A stretch of 64,000 bases of DNA from Streptococcus lutetiensis (GCF_900475675.1 NZ_LS483403.1:1674001-1738000), one strand, 5' to 3'. Numbered from the stretch's first letter, positions 9,222-18,342 are shown. Notes: generated by a model not told the origin, from the sequence alone. Numbers and translations are program-made.

Positions 9222-9247
9222 GTTTATTTGCGTATTTGCAAATAAAC
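9222..9247. repeat. Perfect 10-bp inverted repeat, candidate operator
   Basis: GTTTATTTGC (9222-9231), 6-base spacer, GCAAATAAAC (9238-9247). It ends 21 bases upstream of a TACAAT -10-like hexamer (9269-9274) that would serve the micro-ORF at 9305. It covers the -35 zone, where no good -35 hexamer exists, as expected of an activator-dependent promoter. Confidence 0.6.
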
Positions 9248-9304
9248 CGATTTTAATATTTTCGCTGATACAATGAAGACATAACATTAAGGAGGATACT
9301 ACTA

Positions 9305-9379
9305 ATGCTTAAACTAACCCTTAAACCATTACTTAAAAGAGTCGTTCTGGTACTTCCATTCTTTGTATATTACCCGTAA
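9305..9379 (+). CDS. 24-aa hydrophobic pheromone-like peptide
   Basis: Too short for routine gene calling. It has a near-ideal ribosome site, AAGGAGGATACTACTAATG. The product is basic at the N-terminus (MLKLTLKPLLKR) and hydrophobic/aromatic at the C-terminus (VVLVLPFFVYYP), the layout of SHP and ComS pheromone precursors. The LPFFVYYP end recalls, from memory, the aromatic XIP pheromones of bovis-group ComS. It is followed by a second, similar peptide gene that overlaps the rgg 3' end, which supports a pheromone role. Alternative: a small membrane toxin. Confidence 0.6.
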   Translation: MLKLTLKPLLKRVVLVLPFFVYYP

Positions 9380-9408
9380 AACCCATTCAAAATAATCAAT
9401 CAGCCCCA

Positions 9409-9454
9409 AGTAATAACATTCATCCCTTCCCCTGCCCTAAGAAATGTTGTTACT
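9409..9454 (+). other. Hairpin between the two micro-ORFs
   Basis: AGTAATAACATT / AATGTTGTTACT (12 bp, one G-U) enclosing a C-rich 22-base loop. No T tract follows, so it is not a standard terminator; it could be an attenuator or an mRNA-stability element. Confidence 0.4.
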
Positions 9455-9505
9455 CACAAAACTTATGAATAATACGTAATATATAAAATTTGGAGGATAC
9501 TTATT

Positions 9506-9595
9506 ATGTTCACATTGAAAAAAACTGCTAAACAATTGACGAAGCTAATTCTAGTTGTGCCTATTTTTGCCGTAGGGGTATTTTTCCTAATTTAA
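9506..9595 (+). CDS. 29-aa hydrophobic pheromone-like peptide, paralogue of the first
   Basis: Ribosome site TTGGAGGATACTTATTATG is almost the same as that of the 24-aa ORF, so the two probably arose by duplication. The product runs from a basic stretch (MFTLKKTAKQLTK) to a hydrophobic end (LILVVPIFAVGVFFLI). The last 9 bases overlap tail-to-tail with the rgg stop codon. Convergent, overlapping shp-rgg pairs are one of the known arrangements in streptococci. No acidic residue in the tail, unlike classical SHPs. Confidence 0.6.
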   Translation: MFTLKKTAKQLTKLILVVPIFAVGVFFLI

Positions 9596-10477
9596 ATTAG
9601 AAGTTTCATCTTTTGGGGATTCAAAAATACTTTTTAATTGCATCTTTAAAAATGCAATTAAAGTCGGATTCCCAATTTCTTCAACACATTTTAAAAAGTA
9701 TTCTAAATCAGAAAAATTACTTGAATCATTTTCTATGTGAGATATAATTTTTTTCAGAAATTTTAAACTAGTTATTGCAAACATGTCTTGATAAGTCAAA
9801 ATTTTTTCTAGACATTCAATGAAATAGTTAGCCTGATAAATTTTTCGGTAACTAATTAATAATAAAATTAAGTTTAAAAAAACAATTTCTGCATTCTTCT
9901 TATGACTTGGAATAGATAAGAATACTTTATCCCTATCAACAAATGCTTTTCCCAAAAAAATTAAGTCTGACTCAGATAAAATTGACATAGTATTTCCAAA
10001 AATAAAAAGTTCATATTCTGTCCATTCTTCAATTTCATAAAGGTAAGATGTCAGGAAATTCTTCTCTTCTTCTGTTATCGTATATGTCGAATCAAGTGTA
10101 TATATGTATGTTTTAATGATTAACGTTGTTAAGCGATTATAAACATCAAAAACCTCAGTCTCCATATCTGACTCCAATAAGCCACGTAACCCTTCAACAT
10201 CTTGCTTATTGTATAGCTCTGCGGCTTTATTTACCAAATGATATAATTTTGGTTCTTGATAGTTGTTAATCGCGTGTCCAAATTCTGCGAAGGTCATGTG
10301 GATGCCTGAAATGGCGATTAAGAGTTTATCTGCGGCAAGCATAGATTGGCCATTTTCAAAACGTGAGAGTTGAGATACAGAGAGATTTTCTCGTGCAACG
10401 TCTTTTAGTTTCAAACCACGCGCGATTCGCAGTTCACGATAAAGTTCACCCAATTGCATTGATTTTTCGAGTTTCAT
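9587..10477 (-). CDS. Rgg/MutR family transcriptional regulator
   Basis: 296 aa. Start MKLEKSMQLGELYREL at 10477 follows AGGAGACTGT; an upstream in-frame extension to 10522 lacks such a site. An XRE-type helix-turn-helix occupies residues 8-62 (ELRIARGLKLKDVARE..LSVSQLSRFENGQS). The remaining 230 residues are the TPR-like Rgg C-terminal domain, which binds hydrophobic peptide pheromones in studied members. The neighbouring micro-ORFs at 9305 and 9506 are the natural candidates for its ligand, and the divergent peptide/ABC operon (9021 downward) is a candidate target. Intact, unlike the ABC genes nearby. Confidence 0.85.
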   Translation of the reverse strand: MKLEKSMQLGELYRELRIARGLKLKDVARENLSVSQLSRFENGQSMLAADKLLIAISGIHMTFAEFGHAINNYQEPKLYHLVNKAAELYNKQDVEGLRGLLESDMETEVFDVYNRLTTLIIKTYIYTLDSTYTITEEEKNFLTSYLYEIEEWTEYELFIFGNTMSILSESDLIFLGKAFVDRDKVFLSIPSHKKNAEIVFLNLILLLISYRKIYQANYFIECLEKILTYQDMFAITSLKFLKKIISHIENDSSNFSDLEYFLKCVEEIGNPTLIAFLKMQLKSIFESPKDETSNLN

Positions 10478-10653
10478 ACAGTCTCCTTTTTTGAATCTAT
10501 GATTTTCAAATTCTCCCAGCAAGAAAGGTCTTTAGCTATTATCCCAAACAACTTAGAAAAATCATAGTCTATATTTCTATATTAAAAATCTAGGTATATT
10601 CTAGGCATACTAATGTTTATTGTATCACATTTTTAAAAAAGGAATAGCAAAAA

Positions 10654-10682
10654 ACAAGAACTTGGTTAAATCAAGTTCTTGT
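10654..10682 (-). terminator. pepO terminator
   Basis: ACAAGAACTTG / CAAGTTCTTGT, an 11-bp perfect stem followed on the minus strand by T6, 26 bases past the pepO stop. Confidence 0.8.
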
Positions 10683-10707
10683 TTCTAACGATTTTATCGG
10701 TAACGAC

Positions 10708-12603
10708 TTACCAAATAATCACTCGATTTTCTGGTGCACGCCACATTGGGTCACCTGCTTTGATGTCAAATTCTTCATGGAAGTCATCAAAGTTTGGCAA
10801 TGTGACATTGGTACGAAGTTTGGCTGGCGCGTGCACATCAATGCTTGCTAGCATTTGCATGTATTCATCACGTGCCTTCATGCGCCAAATGGTTGCAAAG
10901 TTGATAAAGAAATCTCGTGCTGAGAAATCGTCATCCTGTTTTGCTGCTTCAAGCGCACAAGCCACACCACCAAGGTCAGCCACATTTTCAGAGACTGTCA
11001 ATTTACCATTGACCTTAGCGCCATAAGAATCTAGCCCCTCAAATTGTTCAACGATTTTATCAGTACGTTCCGTGAAGGCTGTGTAATCTGCTTCTGTCCA
11101 CCAATTGTTTAGGCTACCATTTTCATCAAATGAAGCACCGTTGGTATCAAAAGCATGTGAGATTTCATGGGCGATAACCGCTCCAATCCCACCATAGTTA
11201 GCAGATGAACTTTGTTCCAAGCTATAAAATGGAGCTTGTAAGATAGCCGCTGGGAAGACGATTTGGTTTTGTTGTGGGTCATAATAAGCATTTACCATGT
11301 GAGCTGGCATGTGCCATTCACTACGATCAACAGGCTTGTTCCACTTGCTCCAGCTGTGTGCGATAGAAATTTTAGCAAGGTTACGTGCATTTTCAACGAG
11401 CGACAAAGACTCATCAATGATTTTCTTCGCATAAGTTTCTGGTAATTTTTCCGGATAACCAATATGAGGAGTGATGACATTTAATTTCACAATAGCCTTA
11501 TCACGAGTTTCTTTGGCTAACCAATCTGCGGATGCTAGACGTTTCTTGTAAACATCAATCATCGTTGCAACCTTATGTTCTACGTCAGCTTTTGCTTTAG
11601 GTGAGAATTTTTGACCTGCATACCAAAGACCAAGAGCTTGGCTATACGCACCAGATGCTAGATAATAAGCTGCTTTCTTCTTATCCATGGCTTGTGGTGT
11701 TCCTGAAAGAGCACGACTGTAAGTCCCTGAAAGCACTCGAATCTCATCTGTCAAATAGCTGTTGTAGCTTGTCGCTGCTGAAACAATCAAATCTGCTTTA
11801 AGCAATTCCCAGTTCTTTTCAGAATAATATTCTGCCGCAAATTCTTTCCAAAAACGTTCTTCTGGAACAATGACTTTGTCAGGAATTTCCCCAAGAATTT
11901 GTGTGAAAATCCTATCCAAAGGAAGATCTGGTGCTAGTTTGGTAAAATCAGCCCAGTCATAAGGATGATAAAGCTTAACATACTCAGAAGATTCTTCACG
12001 TGACAAGATATATTTAGCTAATTTGGCATCAAGTTCGATGGTTTTATTCAGCAAATCTTTGATTTCTTCTGCTGAAAAATCAAATTTTGCTAGCAATTCT
12101 TCTTGCATCTGACGCCATGTCGCTAACAATTCTTTACCTTTATCGTTGTCTTCAGCGTAATAAGTTGTATCAGGCAAAATTGTTCCAGGTGCATCTGCCC
12201 ACAAAACATTAAGCTGCGCATTCATGAAATCCGGCGCCACACCAAATGGAAATTCATTTGGTTTTCCAGCCATTTCAAAATCCGCAATTTGTCCGGCAAA
12301 ATCTGCAAAAGAAGCCAATTTCTTATATTCTTCAATCAAAGGAAGAACTGGTGCTACACCAACAGCTTCACGTTTTTCATAATCTGATGTCATGCGGTGG
12401 AATTTAACAAAATTTTGCAAAATGCTATCGTCTGGAAGATTTTTACCAGCCAACCACTCATCTGTAGTTGCTAACATTAAGTCTTCAATCTCATCAGCTA
12501 AATCTGAAAAACCACCAGTACGCGGTTTATCATCAGGAATGACAGCTGTCTTTTCCCATTCGCCGTTGACGGCTTCATAAAAATCATCTTGGTATCGAGT
12601 CAT
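10708..12603 (-). CDS. pepO: PepO, M13 family zinc endopeptidase
   Basis: 631-aa neprilysin-type metallopeptidase that cleaves oligopeptides; in streptococci it is found in the cytoplasm and at the surface despite having no signal peptide, and none is seen here. Zinc motif HEISH within GAVIAHEISHAFDTNGASFD, third ligand Glu in VSENVADLGG, and the M13 C-terminal end GDPMWRAPENRVIIW are intact. The start MTRYQDDFYEAVNGEW is preceded by AGAAGGAGATTCCT. Single-gene transcript with its own terminator. PepO degrades small peptide pheromones in some streptococci; its place next to the rgg locus may be chance. Confidence 0.95.
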   Translation of the reverse strand: MTRYQDDFYEAVNGEWEKTAVIPDDKPRTGGFSDLADEIEDLMLATTDEWLAGKNLPDDSILQNFVKFHRMTSDYEKREAVGVAPVLPLIEEYKKLASFADFAGQIADFEMAGKPNEFPFGVAPDFMNAQLNVLWADAPGTILPDTTYYAEDNDKGKELLATWRQMQEELLAKFDFSAEEIKDLLNKTIELDAKLAKYILSREESSEYVKLYHPYDWADFTKLAPDLPLDRIFTQILGEIPDKVIVPEERFWKEFAAEYYSEKNWELLKADLIVSAATSYNSYLTDEIRVLSGTYSRALSGTPQAMDKKKAAYYLASGAYSQALGLWYAGQKFSPKAKADVEHKVATMIDVYKKRLASADWLAKETRDKAIVKLNVITPHIGYPEKLPETYAKKIIDESLSLVENARNLAKISIAHSWSKWNKPVDRSEWHMPAHMVNAYYDPQQNQIVFPAAILQAPFYSLEQSSSANYGGIGAVIAHEISHAFDTNGASFDENGSLNNWWTEADYTAFTERTDKIVEQFEGLDSYGAKVNGKLTVSENVADLGGVACALEAAKQDDDFSARDFFINFATIWRMKARDEYMQMLASIDVHAPAKLRTNVTLPNFDDFHEEFDIKAGDPMWRAPENRVIIW

Positions 12604-12718
12604 AGGAATCTCCTTCTAATCTGTTAAGAATATTCTATCAAAAATTCAGAAGAATAACAGTTACAAGGATTTTCAAAGATAAAATATCCAAGCTCTGCTT
12701 TTATCGCCCAAACAAAAA

Positions 12719-12756
12719 ATCCAAAAGCCAGCCTATCTCTAAGCCAACTTTTGGAT
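12719..12756 (-). terminator. Pilus operon terminator
   Basis: Minus-strand stem ATCCAAAAGTTGGCTTA / TAGGCTGGCTTTTGGAT followed by T6; sits 11 bases after the sortase remnant. Confidence 0.75.
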
Positions 12757-12766
12757 AACTCACAAC

Positions 12767-13309
12767 TTAGTATCGCAGTTTACGATAAACGGTAATCACC
12801 AACAAAAGCAAAATGAAGATAAAGATTGCTAAAATCGGTGCAACCAATAACGGTTCAACACGACTAGCCTCAGAAATCACACGCGCATTCTTAATTTTAA
12901 TTGGAATACGGTGACCACGCACCAAGAGACGGTGACTATTAACACCATAAGGCGTACACGTTACCAAGGTTACATAATCTTGATTTGGGTCAATGGCTAG
13001 CGCTGAAACATCATCTGGCAAGACCGTCAGAATTTGGTCAACCTCATAAGTCAAGGTTTCATCTAAGACCTAAATCATGAAGGTATCACCATCAACCAAA
13101 CGGTCGATGTCTGTAAAGAGCTTAGCCGATAGCAAACCACGGTGACCTGAAATCACAGCGTGTATTCCCTTGCTACCAACTGGTAAAGATGTTCCAGGAA
13201 TATGCCCAACGGCTACCTGCAAAATCGCATCATCCGTACCATGGTAGATTGGCAAAGTCGTGTTAATCTTTGGAATTTTGACATAAGCTATAATTCCTGT
13301 ACCAGTCAC
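12767..13309 (-). pseudogene. Class C sortase (pilin polymerase), truncated and interrupted
   Basis: Sortase C links pilins through their LPXTG-type signals. Present: the catalytic His in HAVISGHRGLLSAK, the catalytic Cys in TLVTCTPYGVNSHRLLVRG with the catalytic Arg, and a C-terminal membrane anchor. Missing: the signal peptide and lid region; the frame begins abruptly at ..TGTGIIAYVKIPKI next to pilin sequence at about 13310. An in-frame TAG (about 13070-13072, FMI*VLDETLTYEV) also splits it. A deletion has joined the pilin middle to the sortase core. Confidence 0.85.
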
Positions 13310-14110
13310 ATCACTGGTTTAAATTCTTTACCGTCTTTGTAAAGTGTGAAGTCGGCACCTTTCAATTTATTACCATCTTGGTCAACTTTGTTAATAATTG
13401 TTTGGTAGGTGAAAACTTTTACAGTATCTTTTGGAGTTTTACCAGTATCTGTAAATTCTACATAGTAGTGATTATAATCATCAACATGTTTTTTTAGGTA
13501 ATTCTGCTGTCAATTGGAATGGAACAGTATCACCCATATCATAATCAGCAGCATCTTGCCACTTAGAGTTTGAATTTTCTTTTATTTTCTTTTGAACAGT
13601 TGGAACGTCATTTTTAACTTCGACAGATTCTGCACCAGTTACTTGCAACATAAAACGAGTATAAGCTCCATTTTTACTATCTTGTGAGCCATCTTTATCT
13701 TTTACCAAGTAATAACCAGGGGCATCTACTGTAAGCTCAACTGTATCACTAGTACTTTCTTTAGATGTAGCTGCAGTTGCAAGATGTTTGCTAGCTTTCT
13801 TTGCGAAATCTTTTGCAGTTTCTGAGTCAAATGCTTGACCTGAAAGTTTTTCAGCAATTTTAGCAGCATCTGATTTACCGTCGTATGTGAAGCCATTTTC
13901 ATTTACACCAGAACCCCAGTGAATATTTGAAAGTGTCGGTGTCTTTGCACCGTTTTCTTTATAGAGATCACCACCAAAAATTTGGTAAGCTTCATAAGTG
14001 TGATCTTTTGATACATTATTAATTGTAATAGTATAAGCGGATACTTTCACACCAACGAATGCGAAAAGCGTAGCAACAAAAGCTGCTAAGAATAGCTTAA
14101 ATTTCTTCAT
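13306..14110 (-). pseudogene. Major-type pilin, frameshifted and 3'-truncated
   Basis: Start MKKFKLFLAAFVATLFAF at 14110 opens a signal peptide cut near VKVSA. The mature part, TYTITINNVSKDHTYEAYQIF.., is a streptococcal isopeptide-domain backbone pilin. A run of seven A on the coding strand (13489-13495, where six would keep the frame) shifts PKKHVDDYNHYYVEF to PKKTC*. Beyond it the frame continues (TYQTIINKVDQDGNKLKGAD..KDGKEFKPVM) and stops at 13306. The Cna-B C-terminus and LPXTG signal are gone, removed by the deletion that also ate the sortase 5' end. Confidence 0.85.
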
Positions 14111-14239
14111 TGTAAAATCCTTTTCCTTCTTTCTTTTTTTAAACAAAAACTAAATTGTGTAAACTCCAAAATTGAAGTCATAACCTAAATCCTTACAGTA
14201 GTGAATCAGACATCACCACCTTTACCAGGAACTCTATCA

Positions 14240-16290
14240 TCAGGAGTCACCTCCTTTTTGATAATCTCTGTAAATTTTTAGGGTGATTAATCCTAGGGAG
14301 AGCAGTGCCAAGCTTGCACCAATCACATAGTGCATCTCCACACCACTACCACCAGTCTCAGGCAATTCATATTGCTTCTGAGCTTTATTTTTAATGGTAA
14401 TCTGACCATCCTCAGCACCTATTTTCGTATCAGCCGGATTATCAGAGGTCTTATAACCATTTGAATAAACAGTATTATAGCCAGGAACAGACGATGTTTC
14501 TTTAACATAGTAAGTGTAACCCACTTTATTACCACAGTCGTCCTTACCAGAAACTGGTAAATTCTTATATGTTCACGTCCAGTTATCAGCATGGGTCAAT
14601 ACTTCACCAGCTTTATAAACAGATTCGAAAGAGTAACCACATTGATTTGTCGCTACCTGAATCACGTCATAAGTGATTGAACCATCCGTACGCTCAGTTT
14701 TAGTGCCGTTAGATTTTAACCATTCTTTTTTAACGGTTAAGTTCATTTGCTTGATCTTTTTATTTTCAACATAAATCGAAGCACTCGTCTTGGCTAAGTT
14801 TACAGCTCCATATACCTTTTTATAATAATCATCATAAGCATCACATTCATTTGGAGAATAGTAAAAATAATGCTTTTCTGGATTCTTAGGTAATTCATAA
14901 CCAAGTGGCGCAGAGGTTTCTTTGAAATAATAGGCTTGATTATCTTCAAAATTTTCTTTTAGATAGATCCAACCTACTGTAATCCCTCCAAGAAACGGAA
15001 CATAAACTTGATAACATTTACCTGCTTCCATCAGTGTTTTTGAAATCGAAATATGTCCATTTTCATCACTGACATATTCTCCGACCACTTCATCATTGCT
15101 ATCATCACAATCACCATCAGCCTTACAAACTGTAAAAACCGCACCTTCAAGCCCTTTAGCATAGTTACTTGAATCAACTTTGTTGATAACATAGGCATGC
15201 TCAGTATCAATACCAGCATCAGTACCAATTCTTTGCCAAGCTACGGCGGTTGTCGTATCAGTAGAACCATCACTAACTCCTGATAAAGTTGTCGTATTCT
15301 TAGGCCAATAAGTAGCTATTAAATCTGGATTTTTCTTAATCAAAGTGTAATCATATTTCAGCTTATAAGCTATCTCATCTTTTAGATTAATGGTTAAAGT
15401 ACTTGTTAAATTACCCCAACCATCATCTGTTGATGACACTTTCCAAGACCAATCACTAGAAGGAACTTCTTGATTGCTGTCAGCATAATAAAGCTTAACG
15501 GAAGCTTGGTTTAAAGCAAGAGATATGTCCGTCCCGTAAATACTCATGACATCTGTCAAGGTTAACTTATCAGTACCATCTACTAAATCCTCAGCTTCTG
15601 AGTTAATTGATAAACTGTAGTGCAAGATACGGTTGATGTTATCCCAGCTACCTGTCTTAGTAATTGGTTTGACAACTTGCTTGTCTTTACCAAAGGTAAT
15701 GATTGGAGTTTGACTATCTGAACCGTAATCTTTATTACCGTCAACAAGAACAGAAACCGTATTAGTTAAAGTATCTGTTACTTTCTTACCTGCTTCAGGT
15801 AACTTATCGTAAGCTGTCGTGTAAGTTAACCAAAAATCATTGTTATGACCAATGCTTTGTTTAAGGGTTCTAACATCAGTTGTTGAGAAATTCAATGTGA
15901 CAACATTATCACCTGAAATGCTCCCATCGACCTTCATGTTCGTAGCCCCCACTCATACTGACCAGTTATAGCTGAAATGCTATTACCAGAAATCGTTGCA
16001 GGTGTTTGACTGTAGTGACGACCAAAAACCAGACCGGTTAGGTGAATACCATTTGGTAAATTATCTGTTACCGTCATAGTCTTAGCATCATCACTCAAAT
16101 TAACCTTAACTTTCCAAGTAACAACACCATCCGTGCTAGTTTTCTTAGTAGTTGCATGATTTTCATCACCGTCCATTTTGATAACATTTGAATTATCAGT
16201 ATGGTGATACTTAGCTTGGCTGGAATGGTCAGCAGAACTAATCGTATTCCAGAAATCAATATTAGCATTGCCATTTAGCTTAGCCGTTGA
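14240..16290 (-). pseudogene. LPXTG pilus tip adhesin, decayed
   Basis: Remnant of about 680 codons of a large surface adhesin with Cna/SpaA-like domains. It reads STAKLNGNANIDFWNTISSA.. from a stop at 16291, so the signal peptide is lost. A G run (15946-15950, five G where six would keep the frame) shifts EWGATNMKVDG to EWGLRT*. A TGA at 14573-14575 interrupts DNW-T*-TYKNLP, probably from TGG. The C-terminus is intact: SpaA-type repeat, YELPETGGSGVEMHYVIG sorting signal, hydrophobic span and the basic tail YRDYQKGGDS. In functional loci this gene precedes the pilin and sortase genes, the same order as here. Confidence 0.85.
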
Positions 16291-16567
16291 CTAATATTGC
16301 AGAACAATATTTTTACTTGATTTGAAATCATCCGTTAGAATAAAGTGATACTTTTTTAGATTTTGTTTCCTAGTTCTAATTTTCTTAATATTTAGTCCCT
16401 AATCATTGTTAGGAAAGCTAACGATGATAAATATCTAAAGTCAAATATCGTTATTTTCGTAGGATTGATGTAGCTTAATTTTTTTCTTTATGTTACAATG
16501 CTAAGATGATTAGGTATAATTTTTGGTCTTTTCAGAAATATTACATCATTCAAGTAGAGGATTGTTT
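16291..16567. other. Region between the adhesin remnant and tetR
   Basis: AT-rich, no gene recognised. It should have held the adhesin signal-peptide region and the pilus promoter; neither is recognisable. Stop codons occur in the adhesin frame immediately upstream of 16291. Confidence 0.5.
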
Positions 16568-17179
16568 ATGACAAATTTATCAAAAAAACACCAACAAGTT
16601 TTAGAAACTAAACAACGTTTATCAAAAGCACTTTATCTACTGATTACTGAACGACATTATGACAAAATCACTATCTATCAAATCTTAGACAGGGCCACTA
16701 TCTCACGTCGAACATTTTATCGCTACTTTAATGATAAAGCAGACTTAATGGATTTCTGTCTAGAAAACTTTGTCAAAGGATACTACCTTCAACGCGATAA
16801 CTTTATCGTGGCAAAAAAACCTGAAGATGTATTCTTAGTTACTTTGAATTTTATGTATAAAAACAAAGCCTTTATTTCATCACTTGTTGAAAGTGGTCAC
16901 TTTGCACTACTTACAGAAAAATTCAATCAAAAATCTGCTCAAATTTACAAAAACATTAACCTGCCATGGTGTGTTGATGATACCGTAGATAGCAACATCG
17001 ATTACATTTCCAAAGGTTTATTCGGTGCTTATCTTAACATTCTACAATTTTGGCTAAGTAAAGATGAGCCTGAAGAACCTGAACTCATTGCAAAAAACTT
17101 ATCCCTTCTTTTTAATTCTATCCCTAGTTACTTCAATGCCCCTTCAGAAGAACATACGAAGATAAGAAATAAAAGATAG
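16568..17179 (+). CDS. TetR/AcrR family transcriptional regulator
   Basis: 203 aa. Start MTNLSKKHQQVLETKQR at 16568, chosen as the one closest to AGAGGA. The N-terminal HTH (residues 15-60) reads ITERHYDKITIYQILDRATISRRTFYRYFNDKADLM, a clear TetR recognition helix. The ligand-binding C-terminal half is not assignable. Divergent from the dead pilus operon, it could once have regulated it, but no operator is obvious. No partner gene follows it on the plus strand. Confidence 0.8.
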   Translation: MTNLSKKHQQVLETKQRLSKALYLLITERHYDKITIYQILDRATISRRTFYRYFNDKADLMDFCLENFVKGYYLQRDNFIVAKKPEDVFLVTLNFMYKNKAFISSLVESGHFALLTEKFNQKSAQIYKNINLPWCVDDTVDSNIDYISKGLFGAYLNILQFWLSKDEPEEPELIAKNLSLLFNSIPSYFNAPSEEHTKIRNKR

Positions 17180-17301
17180 GGATATTTATTTTCTGAAATT
17201 TTCGTAATCATGCCTATAACCACCTTTCTTGACACCTTTTTACTATAAAGTTGACAAGAATTCAATGCTTAGTTAGCTAAACAATCAATAATAGTCTTAA
17301 C

Positions 17302-17588
17302 TTATCCACAGATTAAAAGGAAATCGTTCAGTAAAACTTGCTTGATAAACCCAGTCTTTATTTTGTGTTCCCGCTGATAATAGCTTTCCTTTGGAAATCT
17401 AAAATAGATAAAAGTCGGTAAATTGACCGTTACCAGCTTTTTTGCATGAAAATTTCACCTTATTTAAGCTTTTTTTATTAGAAATAGAAAAATAGCTTGA
17501 AAATTCGCTTATTTTTACACAATTTACACAGAGTTATTCACAAGTTGTGTATAAGTGTGGTTATATACTGGGGATAACTTGTGTATAA
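17302..17588. repeat. DnaA-box cluster in a convergent intergenic region
   Basis: Four exact matches to TTATNCACA: TTATCCACA (17302-17310, +), TTATTCACA (17534-17542, +), TGTGTATAA (17546-17554, i.e. minus strand) and TGTGTATAA (17580-17588, minus strand). TGGGGATAA (17569-17577) is one mismatch from a fifth. Three exact boxes and the near match lie within 55 bp. There is no dnaA, dnaN or parB gene here, so this is not oriC. It lies between the convergent tetR and nrdG genes, a stretch of about 550 bp with no coding potential recognised. Confidence 0.6.
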
Positions 17589-17683
17589 ACTAATAAGAAA
17601 TGCCTTTATATCAATCTTTGAGAGCTATCCAAATTTTTGGAAAACTTACTGTTAATAACTTCAATTTTTAGCTTATTTTGGAC

Positions 17684-17716
17684 AAAAAAAGGAGCCGATT
17701 CTTGAAAATCAGCTTC
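17684..17716 (-). terminator. nrdG operon terminator
   Basis: Minus-strand stem GAAGCTGATT / AATCGGCTCC (about 9 of 10 paired) followed by T7, just past the nrdG stop. Confidence 0.75.
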
Positions 17717-17727
17717 TTTTTCCACAT

Positions 17728-18342
17728 TTATAGTAAGTCTTCACGACTAACTTGTTCAAATTTTTGATCACCATCATTTAATTTATCCCAAATCACAACT
17801 TTTCCGGCTTTCAAAGACTTTTGAACATCAATAATACGTTGGTTAGATGACCCACGGAATTGTAGCATCAAGTTTTTCTTAGTGATATCAAAGCGACCAT
17901 CTACCAAAATATCAATTAGGCTTAGCATTTCTAGTTTATCTGGTGTTTCTTGCATCATTTCTTCCCAAGTATATCCAGTCCAAGACCAAATATCTTTTTC
18001 AGGAAGTTCTCGGCGCACGCGCTTAATTAATGGTAAGAGAAATCCTGTGTTTAAGAAAGGTTCACCGCCAAGAAGCGTCAAGCCTTGAACATAGGGCTGC
18101 GCCAAGTCAGCCATAATTTGCTCTTCTAACTCTTTCGTGTAAGGTTGCCCTGCCTTAAATGACCAAGTCGCAGCATTATAACACCCTTTACAGTGGAACA
18201 TACAACCTGACACATAAAGGGAGTTACGTACCCCTTCACCATCAACAAAGTTATAGGCTTTATAATCGATAACGCGACCTTGACTTAATTCTTCTGACCT
18301 CCATTCACCAGGCTTGGGAGTATTCCAATTTTTTTCTTCCAT
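17728..18342 (-). CDS. nrdG: Anaerobic ribonucleotide reductase activase NrdG
   Basis: 204-aa radical SAM enzyme that installs the glycyl radical on NrdD. The 4Fe-4S cluster motif is CMFHCKGC (CxxxCxxC) near residue 47, followed by the SAM-binding GGEPFLN. The conserved NFVDGEGVRNSLYVSGC leads into it. Last gene of the nrdD-small ORF-GNAT-nrdG operon on the minus strand. Confidence 0.95.
   Translation of the reverse strand: MEEKNWNTPKPGEWRSEELSQGRVIDYKAYNFVDGEGVRNSLYVSGCMFHCKGCYNAATWSFKAGQPYTKELEEQIMADLAQPYVQGLTLLGGEPFLNTGFLLPLIKRVRRELPEKDIWSWTGYTWEEMMQETPDKLEMLSLIDILVDGRFDITKKNLMLQFRGSSNQRIIDVQKSLKAGKVVIWDKLNDGDQKFEQVSREDLL

Noticed and set aside
9002..9256. 84-aa ORF on the plus strand upstream of the micro-ORFs
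   Set aside because: Overlaps the 71-aa gene start and the candidate operator, no ribosome site, no coding character.
9305..10477. ComRS competence pair
   Set aside because: The regulator's N-terminus is of the Rgg/MutR type and the peptides are convergent, not directly downstream of it as comS is of comR; no ComR box or comX is seen. The aromatic peptide tail alone is not enough.
12767..13309. Two separate small sortase genes
   Set aside because: Both pieces are one frame split by TAG, and the catalytic His and Cys lie on different pieces; a single dead gene explains them better.
17302..17588. Chromosomal or plasmid replication origin
   Set aside because: DnaA boxes are present, but no dnaA, rep or partition gene and no clear AT-rich unwinding repeats; kept only as a DnaA-box cluster.
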